From an uncultured Mesorhizobium sp. (GTDB taxonomy: Bacteria > Pseudomonadota > Alphaproteobacteria > Rhizobiales > Rhizobiaceae), in NCBI GenBank assembly GCA_937958475.1, contig CALFXR010000156.1, forward strand, positions 31,449 through 95,448: DNA of 64,000 nucleotides. The letters are read 5' to 3'. Below, one piece after another: positions 29,003 through 37,715 of the stretch. Made by a program: the position numbers and the translations under genes. Position 1 is the stretch's first letter, and each line of letters begins with the position of its first letter. The notes under the pieces are model-generated. The model saw only the letters and a list, made by a program, of their open reading frames with translations. It did not search any database and had not been told where the DNA came from.

Positions 29003-32000
29003 TCAGAAGACGTCGAAGTCGCCGTAGATCTGGTTGCGCGCGATCCACGGAATCTGCCGCCCGGAGGAGCCGCCGGCGACTGAGCCCTTCACGGCCCTGT
29101 AGAGCTCGAGCAGGCTGACGGCGCCGTTGCCGTCGGAATCGGTCCTGGCACGGCCGGCCGTGACGGCGTCTTCGATCGCCACGGAGAAGCGGCCGCCGCC
29201 GAGCGTAGCCAGTTCCTCGCTGAACTGGCGCCCCTTCGACGCCGACAGGATGACGATGCCGGCGCCGCCCTCGGTAACCAGTTGGGCCACCGCGTCCTCG
29301 TTGGTCGCCGGGTCTGCCTGGCCGGTGACGCCGGAATGGCAGGCGTCGAGGAGGACGACCACGCGCGCCTTCGCCACCTTGATGCGCTGCGCCACCGCAT
29401 CGAAGGCGAGGCTGGTACGATCGATGTCGGCACGGTCGGTCGACGACAGCGCGAGGCGCAGGCGCCCGTCGCCGCCGATCAGGCCGTGTCCGGCGAAGGA
29501 AAGAAGCAGCGTGTCGCCCTCGCCCGCCTCTGCGATCACGGCGTCGAGACGGGCGAGGATCGCCTCGGCGGTGGCGTCCGCGTCGATCAGGGTATCGATT
29601 TCGGCGGAGCCGTAGAGCGGCGATGCGGCGACGGCCCCTGCGATCCGCCGCGCATCGGCTGTGGCATAGCGCAGGTCCGAACCGGGCATCTTCGGATAGA
29701 GGTCGACGCCGACGGCGAAGCCGAGCAGCCGGCCGCGTCCCTCCGACGGGCGCGTTCCCAGCACGATCTCGGTGGGCGGGCTGGTGAAGCCCTCGCTGTC
29801 GATGGCAAGCAGCGTGGCGAAGGCGGCAGGCGGCAGGCCCTTTGGATCGAGCGCCAGTGAAGCGGCGACGCCCGTGACAGGGATCCGCCGCGCCAGACGG
29901 CCGTCGATGTAGACGTCGAGCGACCGCAGGCCGCGCGCCGCGCGCAATTCGATGCCGAACGCGCCGTCCCTGGTGGACACGGAGAGCGATGGCGGGTCGA
30001 GCGCGATCGGCGCACGCTCCGTCGCGCCGCTGAAAGCGGCCCGGGCCAGGCCCGGATAGCGCAGCCGCCCGGCGAACTGCGACAGGAGATGACGGCCCGG
30101 CAGCCCGGCGATCTTGAGCTCGACATAGCCCGCGGCATCCTCGGAGCCGTCGAAATAGCCGTTGCCGTCCATCAGCACGAGTTCGTCGTCGGCGACGAGG
30201 CCACTGAGCAGGTGGCGTCCGTCGGCGCAGGCGTAAACCTCGACGCGGCCGTCCTTGTTGACCTGCGCGAGTTGCCGGCCATCCGTGGTGATGGAAAGAT
30301 GATCGATGTCGGCGGCATTGAGCGGCGACGCGACGGAACAGGCCGGGCTCCAGGCGACGAGGTCGAAGGCGATCAGCCGCGCGATCGGCCGCGTCGCAAC
30401 CAGGAGATAGCGGCCACCGGCGATGCCGACATAGCTCGGCTCGCCAAAGGTGCTGCCGAGCTCGCCGCGCGCGTCGCCGCGGTTGATCAAGGCGAGCGGC
30501 GCGCCATCCGCGCCGCTGGCGGCCTCGGCCTTCAGCTGTTCGGGCGCCAGCAGGTCGGCATGGAGCAGCGTCCCACCGCGTTCGCCCAGCAGCGTGAAGC
30601 CGAAGGCATGGGACAGGCGGCCGGACTCGACCGTTTCGGTCAGCCAGAAGCGGTCGCTACCGAGGATCCAACGCCAGGTGTCGCGGCCCTCGGCGAGGAG
30701 GTTGATCTGAACGACCTCGTCCGGCGGCGTGGCGGGCGACGGATCGGGGAACGGGAAGGTGAGATAGCCGCTGCCAGCGTCCTCCGGACCGGTACCGACG
30801 CGAGCGATCGAGTCGTCGTAGAGCGCATCGAGCTCGGCGGCGATGCGCTCGATAGTGCTGTCGTTCTCACCGGACCGCTGCGCGGGAATCGCCCGGCTGG
30901 GGAGCAGATCGAGCATGGCGCCCGCCGTGTCGGCAAAGGACCGCAGCGAAGGTGCGATCGCCATGGCGCCGCGCAGGATCGCGCCGGATCCGTCGCCATC
31001 CCCCGTGCCGGGGTCGGCGGCGACAACATCGCCGTTCTCGATCACCGTCTGCGTCGGCTCCTCGCTGAAGTCGATGGCTTCCTGGATCGGCTCCGCGACC
31101 GTTTCATCGTCTTCGATCGGTTCCGCCGCGGCGTCGACACCCTCGGGTGCGGTCTCCGCGGCATCGGCTTCCTCATCGACGGCGTCGTCGGATTGGTCGT
31201 CATAATAGATGAATGTCCGCCGCAGCGTGTCGTGAACGTTCCATTTGGCCGCATCGGCGGCCGTCATCGCAAAATCCCGGGACAGCACCTCGTCCAAGTG
31301 GCTGCGCCGCTCGGTGACGATCATCGGGCTGAGCAGCCCGAGGTCTATGATCCTGCCCGGAATGTCGTCGGTGGGATCGGGATAGAAGAACGGGTTGGTG
31401 GCGAGAAAGGCGACGACGCCGCTTTCCAGCGAAAGCTCCAGCGACCACGCTTCGCTGCCCGCCGTGAAGGAGGCGCCGCCCTCGCCCGGATCGAGATCCT
31501 CGCCGTCGGGGTCGAGGCCGCCGTGTACCGCGCCTTCGGCGAGAACGGCCTGGTCCTCCATCCGGAACTCGTTGAGCAAGGAGAGCCGCGGCGTCTCCTC
31601 GAAGGCTTCGCGACGTCCATGCAGCGTGCGCACGACCTGCAGCGCGCCGGCCCATTCCTGGTCGAGATAGAGAAAACTGTCGGCGTGACTCCAGTACATG
31701 GCGATGCTCTGGAATCGTCCGACCCGGCGCTCTGCCACCAGGTCGTAGATGTCGGCGACCTGTTCCTCGTCGGTGCGCAAGACGATGAAACGACCGGTCG
31801 GCGAGAAAACCGGATCGCTGCCGGTCGCCTGCAGGATCACCTCGCCGCTGCGGCTGTCGGCGACTTCGACGGCGCCTTCGAAGATACGCGCCCGGAACGG
31901 GCCGGCGACCGGCACGACCTCGGCGGTGGGACGTCGCGCGGAGAACGGGTCGCGGGCAACGAGCTTCGGCGCACCGGGAGCGACATCGAGGCGAGCGCTG

Positions 32001-32515
32001 CCGCTTGCGGCAACCGCTTCGCCACAAGCCGAGACGACGACGACCGCCCACTCTGCCTCCATCGGTCCGGCCCTGTAGGGCAGCACGGCGATGGCGCCCG
32101 CGGATCGGGCGAACGGCGTCGACAGCGGGACGACCGCCCGCGACCGGCCCTTGCCGAATTCCATGCCGTGCGGTCCGCGCGCGCCGGGCGCCAGCGCGAA
32201 GAAGCCGCGCCCTTCGAAGCGCGTCGATTCCGGAAAGGCGATGACGAGATAGGCGGCCGCCTTCGACGTCGCGGCGCCGGTCCCGGTCCGCTTCCACTCG
32301 AAGGTGACCGGTTCGCCGACGACGGCCGCGGGAGCCGGTTTCGTCACCTCGATCCGAGGGCCGCCGGCCGCCGCGACGGCGCAGCCCTGCGTTTGCGCCC
32401 ATGCCTGTGCGGCAGGCGCCCCCAGCGAAAGCAACGCCGCGACAGCGGCGCGAAGGCAGAGGATCGAGAGGTGGCCCATTCTCCTACCCGGCCGATGTTC
32501 CGAACGACCATTCAT
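29003..32515 (-). CDS. Very large secreted caspase-like (C14/metacaspase) protein with an EF-hand loop
   Basis: 1170 residues. After a positively charged start, a signal peptide ends near APAAQAWA. Residues about 40-620 are mostly beta-rich with repeated strand pairs and an acidic linker (DDQSDDAVDEEADAAE). A further region to about 930 has WD40-like or propeller-like strands. The C-terminal caspase domain has the catalytic pair His about 1010 (LLLSFAGHG) and Cys about 1059 (LLDACHSG). Just before the end, residues about 1126-1137 (DSDGNGAVSLLE) form a complete EF-hand calcium loop. Such peptidases usually cleave after arginine or lysine, often calcium-activated. The start may instead be 32479. 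A small lipoprotein gene lies 102 bases upstream on the same strand. Confidence 0.85.
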   Translation of the reverse strand: MNGRSEHRPGRRMGHLSILCLRAAVAALLSLGAPAAQAWAQTQGCAVAAAGGPRIEVTKPAPAAVVGEPVTFEWKRTGTGAATSKAAAYLVIAFPESTRFEGRGFFALAPGARGPHGMEFGKGRSRAVVPLSTPFARSAGAIAVLPYRAGPMEAEWAVVVVSACGEAVAASGSARLDVAPGAPKLVARDPFSARRPTAEVVPVAGPFRARIFEGAVEVADSRSGEVILQATGSDPVFSPTGRFIVLRTDEEQVADIYDLVAERRVGRFQSIAMYWSHADSFLYLDQEWAGALQVVRTLHGRREAFEETPRLSLLNEFRMEDQAVLAEGAVHGGLDPDGEDLDPGEGGASFTAGSEAWSLELSLESGVVAFLATNPFFYPDPTDDIPGRIIDLGLLSPMIVTERRSHLDEVLSRDFAMTAADAAKWNVHDTLRRTFIYYDDQSDDAVDEEADAAETAPEGVDAAAEPIEDDETVAEPIQEAIDFSEEPTQTVIENGDVVAADPGTGDGDGSGAILRGAMAIAPSLRSFADTAGAMLDLLPSRAIPAQRSGENDSTIERIAAELDALYDDSIARVGTGPEDAGSGYLTFPFPDPSPATPPDEVVQINLLAEGRDTWRWILGSDRFWLTETVESGRLSHAFGFTLLGERGGTLLHADLLAPEQLKAEAASGADGAPLALINRGDARGELGSTFGEPSYVGIAGGRYLLVATRPIARLIAFDLVAWSPACSVASPLNAADIDHLSITTDGRQLAQVNKDGRVEVYACADGRHLLSGLVADDELVLMDGNGYFDGSEDAAGYVELKIAGLPGRHLLSQFAGRLRYPGLARAAFSGATERAPIALDPPSLSVSTRDGAFGIELRAARGLRSLDVYIDGRLARRIPVTGVAASLALDPKGLPPAAFATLLAIDSEGFTSPPTEIVLGTRPSEGRGRLLGFAVGVDLYPKMPGSDLRYATADARRIAGAVAASPLYGSAEIDTLIDADATAEAILARLDAVIAEAGEGDTLLLSFAGHGLIGGDGRLRLALSSTDRADIDRTSLAFDAVAQRIKVAKARVVVLLDACHSGVTGQADPATNEDAVAQLVTEGGAGIVILSASKGRQFSEELATLGGGRFSVAIEDAVTAGRARTDSDGNGAVSLLELYRAVKGSVAGGSSGRQIPWIARNQIYGDFDVF

Positions 32516-32617
32516 AGACCGGATTCGACGTCGGCGGGCGCCGATTTCGCGCGAAGGACGGTTCCTTCCGATTCTTGCCGCGCGCAAAAGCGCCGGAGCG
32601 GCGGCGAAACGGAAAGG

Positions 32618-33109
32618 CTACTGCCCCTCGATCTCCTTGAGGGCGTTCTGCGCGTGGGTCTTGGCCAGCTTCTTCAGCTTCGCATCGTTCGATATCGGCT
32701 TGCCCGAAGCAGCCCTCTCCGCCTGCTTCTGCGCGGCGGCCAGTTCGGCGAGCTTCGCGCGCCTGTCGGCCGCGGTCAGTTGCGGCGCAGCGGCCGTCGG
32801 TACGATGTTCAGGTTGGGATACTGGTCCGTCGTGCGCGCCGACCGTGGCGCTTCGGCCGCCGTTCCGTCCACGGATTCGCCGGCCGCGGCCACACCGGTA
32901 TCGGGCAGCGCCGCCGGCGAGGCGCCAGAGGGGGTCGGCGTCGGTATCGCGGACGTCTGTTCGGGAAGCGTTGCCTCGACGGTCGCGGTCATCGGCGCCG
33001 CGTCCTCGAGGCTTGCGGTCGTGCAGCCGCAAAGCCCGGCGGCAGCGAATGCGATCAGCGCGACGCCGCGCCATCCCCGCGTTTCATGTGCGTTCAGTCC
33101 TGTCGTCAT
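32618..33109 (-). CDS. Small lipoprotein of unknown function
   Basis: 163 residues from the ATG at 33109. A signal segment (VALIAFAAAGLCGC) ends in a lipobox-like LCGC, with the lipid-anchored cysteine near residue 29. The middle is rich in A, P, T and S and probably disordered. The C-terminal 50 residues (LTAADRRAKLAELAAAQKQ, then KLKKLAKTHAQNALKEIEGQ) look like a charged helix. I do not recognise a family. It lies directly upstream of the caspase-like gene in the same direction and may be its partner. A longer start lies in the phaC promoter region. Confidence 0.7.
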   Translation of the reverse strand: MTTGLNAHETRGWRGVALIAFAAAGLCGCTTASLEDAAPMTATVEATLPEQTSAIPTPTPSGASPAALPDTGVAAAGESVDGTAAEAPRSARTTDQYPNLNIVPTAAAPQLTAADRRAKLAELAAAQKQAERAASGKPISNDAKLKKLAKTHAQNALKEIEGQ

Positions 33110-33157
33110 TCTTTTCCCGCACGGGCATGCCAAAGAGTCGCGAGGGGCGGAACTTCA

Positions 33158-33186
33158 TTGGACCGGACCATCGCTCTCATTATATT
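33158..33186 (+). promoter_or_regulatory. Sigma-70-type promoter of phaC
   Basis: TTGGAC at 33158-33163 and TATATT at 33181-33186 are separated by exactly 17 bases, a good housekeeping promoter. It is followed by a short leader with a strong GGGGAGGA ribosome site at about 33205 before the phaC ATG at 33225. It lies between the divergent lipoprotein gene and phaC. Confidence 0.6.
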
Positions 33187-33224
33187 GTGTCAACATAACG
33201 CCCCGGGGAGGACAAGCGCCAGTC

Positions 33225-35063
33225 ATGACGAAGCCAGCCGATTCGGACAAGGCGGCCGATGGGACTGCCGCGTCGGTCGAACAGTATATCGTCAAGGACC
33301 CGGAGCGTTTCGCGCTGAACCTGGCGCGCATGGTCGAGCAGGCCGGCAAGGCCGCCGCCGCCTGGGCCGAGCCGCGCGAGAAGGGCGAGGTGCGCGATAC
33401 GGTCGCCGAGCCGGTCGCCGACATGGTCAAGACGTTCTCAAAGCTGACGGAATACTGGCTGTCGGACCCGAAGCGGGCGCTCGACGCGCAGACGCGACTC
33501 TTCGCCGGCTACATGCAGGTGTGGTCGAACTCCATCAAGCGGTTCGGCGCCGAGCCGGAGGTCGCCGAGGCCGAGGCGGTCAGGCCCGACAAGGGCGACA
33601 AGCGGTTCCAGGATCCCGAATGGGGGCGTAATGCCTTCTTCGACTTCCTCAAGCAGGCCTATCTGGTGACATCGCGCTGGGCGGGCGACCTGGTCGAGCA
33701 CGCGGAAGGTCTCGACGAGCACACGCGCCACAAGGCCGGCTTCTACGTCAAGCAGATCAGCCATGCGATCTCGCCGTCGAACTTCATCCTGACGAACCCG
33801 GAACTGTTCCGCGAGACCGTCGCCACCAGCGGCGACAACCTGGTGCGCGGCATGAAGATGCTCGCCGAGGACATCGCCGCCGGCAAGGGCGATCTGAAGC
33901 TCCGCCAGGCGGACTATTCGCGCTTCGAGATCGGCAGGAACATCGCCATGACGCCGGGCAAGGTGGTGGGCCGGAGCGACGTCGCCGAAATCATCCAGTA
34001 CGCGCCGGCGACCGAGACCGTGCTGAAGCGGCCGCTGCTCATCTGTCCGCCCTGGATCAACAAGTTCTACATCCTCGACCTCAACCCGGAGAAATCGTTC
34101 ATCCGCTGGGCTGTCGAGCAGGGGCACACCGTCTTCGTCATCTCGTGGGTCAACCCGGACGAGCGCCACGGCACGAAGGGCTGGGAGGCTTACATCCGCG
34201 AGGGCATCGAATACGGCCTCGACACGGTCGAGGCCGCGACCGGCGAGCGCGAGGTCAACGCCATCGGCTACTGCGTCGGCGGCACGTTGCTGGCGGCGGC
34301 GCTGGCGCTGATGGCCCAGGAGGGCGACGACCGCATCCGCTCGGCGACGCTGTTCACGACCCAGGTCGACTTCACCTATGCCGGCGACCTGAAAGTGTTC
34401 GTCGATGAGGACCAGGTGGCCGCGATCGAGCGCTCGATGAACGAGAAGGGCTATCTCGACGGCACCAAGATGGCCACCGCCTTCAACATGCTGCGCTCGG
34501 GCGACCTGATCTGGCCCTACGTCGTCAACAACTACATGCGCGGCAAGGATCCGATGCCGTTCGACCTGCTCTACTGGAATGCCGATTCGACCCGGATGGG
34601 CGCGGCCAACCACTCCTTCTACCTGCGCAACTGCTACATGGAGAACAACCTCACCCAGGGGCGCATGGTGCTCGCCGGGCGCACGCTGTCGCTGGCCGAC
34701 GTCAAGATCCCGATCTACAACCTCTCCGCCAAGGAGGATCACATCGCGCCGGCGAAGTCGGTGTTCCTCGGCTGCCGCTATTTCGGCGGCGACGTCGAAT
34801 ACGTGCTCGCCGGCTCCGGGCACATCGCCGGCGTGGTCAACCATCCGGCGGCGAAGAAGTATCAGTTCTGGACCGACGGCAAGCCGGAGGGCGACTTCGG
34901 CGCATGGGTGGCGCGCGCGGCGGAGACGCCGGGCTCGTGGTGGCCGCACTGGCAGGCATGGATCGAGGCCAAGGAGGTCGCGCGCGTGCCCGCTCGCAAG
35001 CCGGGCGAGAAGACCCGTGTCTTCGGCGATGCGCCGGGCAGCTACGTCAAGGTCCGCGTGTAG
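33225..35063 (+). CDS. phaC: Class I poly(R)-hydroxyalkanoate synthase
   Basis: 612 residues. PhaC polymerises (R)-3-hydroxyacyl-CoA into storage polyester granules. The catalytic triad is seen: Cys350 in the lipase-like box AIGYCVGGT, Asp505 in LSAKEDHIAP and His533 in GSGHIAGVVNHPA. The N-terminal half has the class I features FDFLKQAYLVTSRW and SPSNFILTNPELFRETV. Start: ATG at 33225 after GGGGAGGAC; a much longer in-frame reading back through the promoter region is rejected. No phaA, phaB, phaE or phasin gene is beside it here. Confidence 0.97.
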   Translation: MTKPADSDKAADGTAASVEQYIVKDPERFALNLARMVEQAGKAAAAWAEPREKGEVRDTVAEPVADMVKTFSKLTEYWLSDPKRALDAQTRLFAGYMQVWSNSIKRFGAEPEVAEAEAVRPDKGDKRFQDPEWGRNAFFDFLKQAYLVTSRWAGDLVEHAEGLDEHTRHKAGFYVKQISHAISPSNFILTNPELFRETVATSGDNLVRGMKMLAEDIAAGKGDLKLRQADYSRFEIGRNIAMTPGKVVGRSDVAEIIQYAPATETVLKRPLLICPPWINKFYILDLNPEKSFIRWAVEQGHTVFVISWVNPDERHGTKGWEAYIREGIEYGLDTVEAATGEREVNAIGYCVGGTLLAAALALMAQEGDDRIRSATLFTTQVDFTYAGDLKVFVDEDQVAAIERSMNEKGYLDGTKMATAFNMLRSGDLIWPYVVNNYMRGKDPMPFDLLYWNADSTRMGAANHSFYLRNCYMENNLTQGRMVLAGRTLSLADVKIPIYNLSAKEDHIAPAKSVFLGCRYFGGDVEYVLAGSGHIAGVVNHPAAKKYQFWTDGKPEGDFGAWVARAAETPGSWWPHWQAWIEAKEVARVPARKPGEKTRVFGDAPGSYVKVRV

Positions 35064-35292
35064 GGCTTTCCCAGGCCGTCACAAGCTCTGTAACATTCTG
35101 TAATGTCGGTTGAATTGACCGTGCCGACAAAGCGGGCGAAAGCTCTGCCCACTTCACGGCGCCGTCCACGCCGGTCTCGCGATCGAAATGGCGGCGATAT
35201 CGCACAGTCCGGCTGCCCAGGCGGGTTTTGGTCGGTTCGCACCGGATGTCGCACCCTGCGCGGCGAACGGAAAGCGGAGAAGGGGAAGCGTA

Positions 35293-36498
35293 TTGAGAGC
35301 GGATCGATCGCGACATGCGACCGGGATTTGGCGCATCGTACCGATCGCTTTCGTATCCGCGTTCATGGCTTCCTGCACCACGGCCGGCGACACGTCCTTC
35401 GAAATGACATCTCCTTCCTTCGCGCCGGGCGTCGCCGGCGTGATGGCCGATGCCGCGAACGAAGCCGCGACGCCGGGTTTCGCCGGTCCGGGTTCGGGCG
35501 TTCCGGGCGGTCCCGTCGTGCAGTCGGAGGTCGCTGCGCTGCAGTCGGGCGCCGACAATTCCGCCGCATTGACCGCCGCACCTACCGCAGCCGCGCCGAC
35601 GATCGCCACGGTCCTCGGTGAAGGCGACAAACCGCTGCCCGAGCAGGTCGCCTATCTGCCGACGGCGAATCCGCTGCTACCGGCCGCGCTGCCCGTGCCC
35701 GCGGGGCAGCCCCAGCCGCTGGTCGACACGGCTCGCCTGCCAACCGCAGCGCCTGTCGGTTCGGCGCAGTCGGCTCAGCCGGCGCCGAAACTGAACAACC
35801 CCGTCTACGTCACCGCGACCGATCCGCAGGCGGCGCCTGCGCCGAAGCAGACGCGCTCCTTCCTGTCGTCGCTGTTCGGTTCCGAGCCGAACCAGGCGGC
35901 ACCGGCGAGGAAACCCGCCCCCATCGTGACGCTGGCCTCGACCGGGCCGGCCAAGCAGATCGTCACGGCGTCGGTGTCCGGGCCTGCGGCGGAAGAAAAC
36001 GCGCTTCCCGGCGTGCGCCAGTCGGCGCTGTTCGAGATCAAGCGCAAGTCGGGCCTCGACGACGACAGCGACGTCGACCTGCACGAGGACGAGGAAGGGC
36101 CGCCGGTCCGCGTCGCCTCCGCCGCCGGCCTGGCGCGGCTGGCGCCCAACGGCCTGCTGACGCAGACCGACAAGGTCGACGTCGCCTGCCTGAAGCCCGC
36201 GCTGGTAAGGACCCTCAAGACGATCGAAGGCCACTATCGCCGCAAGGTCGTGGTCACCTCCGGCTACCGCAGCCCCTCGCACAACCGTCGCGCCCGCGGC
36301 GCCAAGAATTCGCTGCACATGTACTGCGCGGCCGCCGACATCCAGGTCGAGGGCGTGACCAAATGGGAACTGGCGAGCTATCTCCGCTCGATGCCCGGCC
36401 GCGGCGGAGTGGGCACCTACTGCCACACCGAATCGGTGCATGTCGACGTCGGTCCGGAGCGCGACTGGAACTGGCGCTGCCGCCGCCGCAAGGGCTGA
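35293..36498 (+). CDS. Lipoprotein with C-terminal YcbK-like/M15 peptidase domain
   Basis: 401 residues from a TTG start at 35293, preceded by AAGGGGAAG. A signal segment ends in the lipobox FMASC. Residues about 35-260 are low complexity, rich in A, P, T and S, and probably cross the periplasm. The C-terminal domain (about 280-395) is of the YcbK/DUF882 kind, related to M15 D,D-peptidases: VVTSGYRSPSHNRRARGAKN, SLHMYCAAADIQV with the H-x6-D pair, and ESVHVDVGP with the last histidine. It probably acts on peptidoglycan. A longer ATG reading (35188) lacks the signal peptide at its N-terminus. Confidence 0.82.
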   Translation: MRADRSRHATGIWRIVPIAFVSAFMASCTTAGDTSFEMTSPSFAPGVAGVMADAANEAATPGFAGPGSGVPGGPVVQSEVAALQSGADNSAALTAAPTAAAPTIATVLGEGDKPLPEQVAYLPTANPLLPAALPVPAGQPQPLVDTARLPTAAPVGSAQSAQPAPKLNNPVYVTATDPQAAPAPKQTRSFLSSLFGSEPNQAAPARKPAPIVTLASTGPAKQIVTASVSGPAAEENALPGVRQSALFEIKRKSGLDDDSDVDLHEDEEGPPVRVASAAGLARLAPNGLLTQTDKVDVACLKPALVRTLKTIEGHYRRKVVVTSGYRSPSHNRRARGAKNSLHMYCAAADIQVEGVTKWELASYLRSMPGRGGVGTYCHTESVHVDVGPERDWNWRCRRRKG

Positions 36499-36528
36499 AA
36501 AAAGTCGAAAAATCCCGCCGACAGCGGG

Positions 36529-36557
36529 TTGCCGCTCACCGGCAAGCCGACTATAAC
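36529..36557 (+). promoter_or_regulatory. Promoter of tRNA-Glu
   Basis: TTGCCG at 36529-36534 and TATAAC at 36552-36557 are separated by 17 bases, and the tRNA begins 14 bases after the second. A short hairpin CCCGC/GCGGG (36514-36528) lies just before, between the upstream lipoprotein gene and this promoter. The geometry is right for a stable-RNA promoter. Confidence 0.65.
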
Positions 36558-36570
36558 CCGCCTCGCCCGC

Positions 36571-36645
36571 GCGCCCATCGTCTATCGGTCAGGACGCCAC
36601 CCTTTCACGGTGGAGAGAGGGGTTCGATTCCCCTTGGGCGTGCCA
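36571..36645 (+). tRNA. tRNA-Glu (TTC)
   Basis: 75 bases including an encoded CCA. The acceptor stem GCGCCCA pairs with TGGGCGT (one G-T pair), the D-arm is TCGTCTATCGGTCAGGAC-like, the anticodon loop is CTTTCAC with anticodon TTC at 36604-36606, and the T-arm is GGGGTTCGATTCCCC. The sequence around the D-arm and anticodon is the classic bacterial glutamate tRNA. Confidence 0.97.
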
Positions 36646-36737
36646 GCATTTCCGGATCTCGGCTGCCGCCCCGGCATTTCGCAAGGTAGCCGCCGGCGGT
36701 CGATTCACCGCAGGCCAACTGCTGCGAGGTGACCAGT

Positions 36738-37655
36738 TTGCATCGCGACAGGCCTCGCGCCGAGACCCTGGACTGGCGGCGGAACCGACTCAGGGACATG
36801 CTCCGCCTCAGGCCGCTGTCGCGTCTGGTCCGCGCGACCGGATACTGGTTCCGTGAACGCCGCTTCCTCGCCGCGCCGGCCCCGGTGGTTGACGCCAACG
36901 GCCACGCGTTGCGGTGGCACGACGGGCTCGTCGCGACCGTCGCCTTCAACCGGCCCGACATCACGCGCTGGCAGGTCCACCTGGTCAAGAAGCACCTCGC
37001 CGAGAGCAGCGCTTTCGTCGTCTACGACAACAGCTCCGACCCGGCAAAGCGCGCCGAGATCCGCGCGATCTGCGCCGCTGCGGGCGTCCCCTACGTCGCC
37101 CTCCCCGCCAACGGCTTCCGCAACAGCCGATCGCACGGCGCCGCGCTCAACTGGATCTTCGCCAACCACGTCCGGCGCGACAGCCCGGCCTTCTTCGGCT
37201 TCCTCGACCATGACATCTTCCCGATCGAATCGGTGAGCCTCGCGGAAAGACTCGGGCGCTGTGCGATCTACGGCCTGCGGCGGGGCGACACGCCGATCGC
37301 GGGCGGGTGGTTCCTGTGGGCCGGCTACTGCTTCTTCGCCAGCAGGTTTGCCCGGCAGGACCTCGATTTCATGCCGACGGAACGCTATTCGATGGATACC
37401 GGCGGGGGAAACTGGCCGCTGATCTACCGGGACATTGCCGACGACGACGTGCGTTTCGTCGAGCTAGGCTGGCATCGCGTCGGCGATGGCGACAACATGT
37501 TCGACGATTTCTTCCAGCTTCTCGACGGCTGGCTGCACGTCGCCAACGCGTCCCACTGGAGAACCCCCCGCTCAGACCGGAGCGGCGAGCTGCTCCGCCT
37601 GCTCCGCGCTGCGGCCGGCCCGGATGCGCCGGACAGGCCGCTCGAACGCATATAG
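36738..37655 (+). CDS. Glycosyltransferase-like protein downstream of tRNA-Glu
   Basis: 305 residues from a TTG start at 36738, set by AGGTGA four bases upstream; a GTG at 36729 is possible. Residues about 64-160 resemble a GT-A fold: GLVATVAFNRPDIT, AFVVYDNSSDP, the SRSHGAALNWI helix and LDHDIFP with an acidic D-x-D pair at 157-159 that could bind a metal and nucleotide sugar. The last third, with WFLWAGYCFFASR and MDTGGGNWPLIYRD, is aromatic. The donor and acceptor are unknown, and the family call is by pattern only. It is a lone gene 92 bases after tRNA-Glu. Its last codons are part of a 16-bp tandem duplication. Confidence 0.7.
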   Translation: MHRDRPRAETLDWRRNRLRDMLRLRPLSRLVRATGYWFRERRFLAAPAPVVDANGHALRWHDGLVATVAFNRPDITRWQVHLVKKHLAESSAFVVYDNSSDPAKRAEIRAICAAAGVPYVALPANGFRNSRSHGAALNWIFANHVRRDSPAFFGFLDHDIFPIESVSLAERLGRCAIYGLRRGDTPIAGGWFLWAGYCFFASRFARQDLDFMPTERYSMDTGGGNWPLIYRDIADDDVRFVELGWHRVGDGDNMFDDFFQLLDGWLHVANASHWRTPRSDRSGELLRLLRAAAGPDAPDRPLERI

Positions 37656-37672
37656 ACTCGAACGCATATAGA
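37641..37672. repeat. 16-bp tandem duplication over a stop codon
   Basis: The unit CTCGAACGCATATAGA occurs twice in a row, at 37641-37656 and 37657-37672, with no mismatch. The first copy contains the TAG stop of the glycosyltransferase-like gene. Because 16 is not a multiple of three, a slip that gained or lost a copy elsewhere in the frame would shift it, but here it falls on the end. Confidence 0.9.
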
Positions 37673-37715
37673 TTAGGGGAATTCCGGTCGATCATTCAGC
37701 CCGGCGACGGCGACT

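Noticed and set aside
33175..33202. Minus-strand TTGACA and TATAAT beside phaC
   Set aside because: Perfect hexamers but only three bases apart on the minus strand; no promoter can use that spacing. The plus-strand 17-base pair is preferred.
32304..33224. N-terminal extension of phaC by about 300 residues
   Set aside because: It crosses a good promoter and the antisense lipoprotein gene; the phaC ATG at 33225 has its own ribosome site and gives the usual length.
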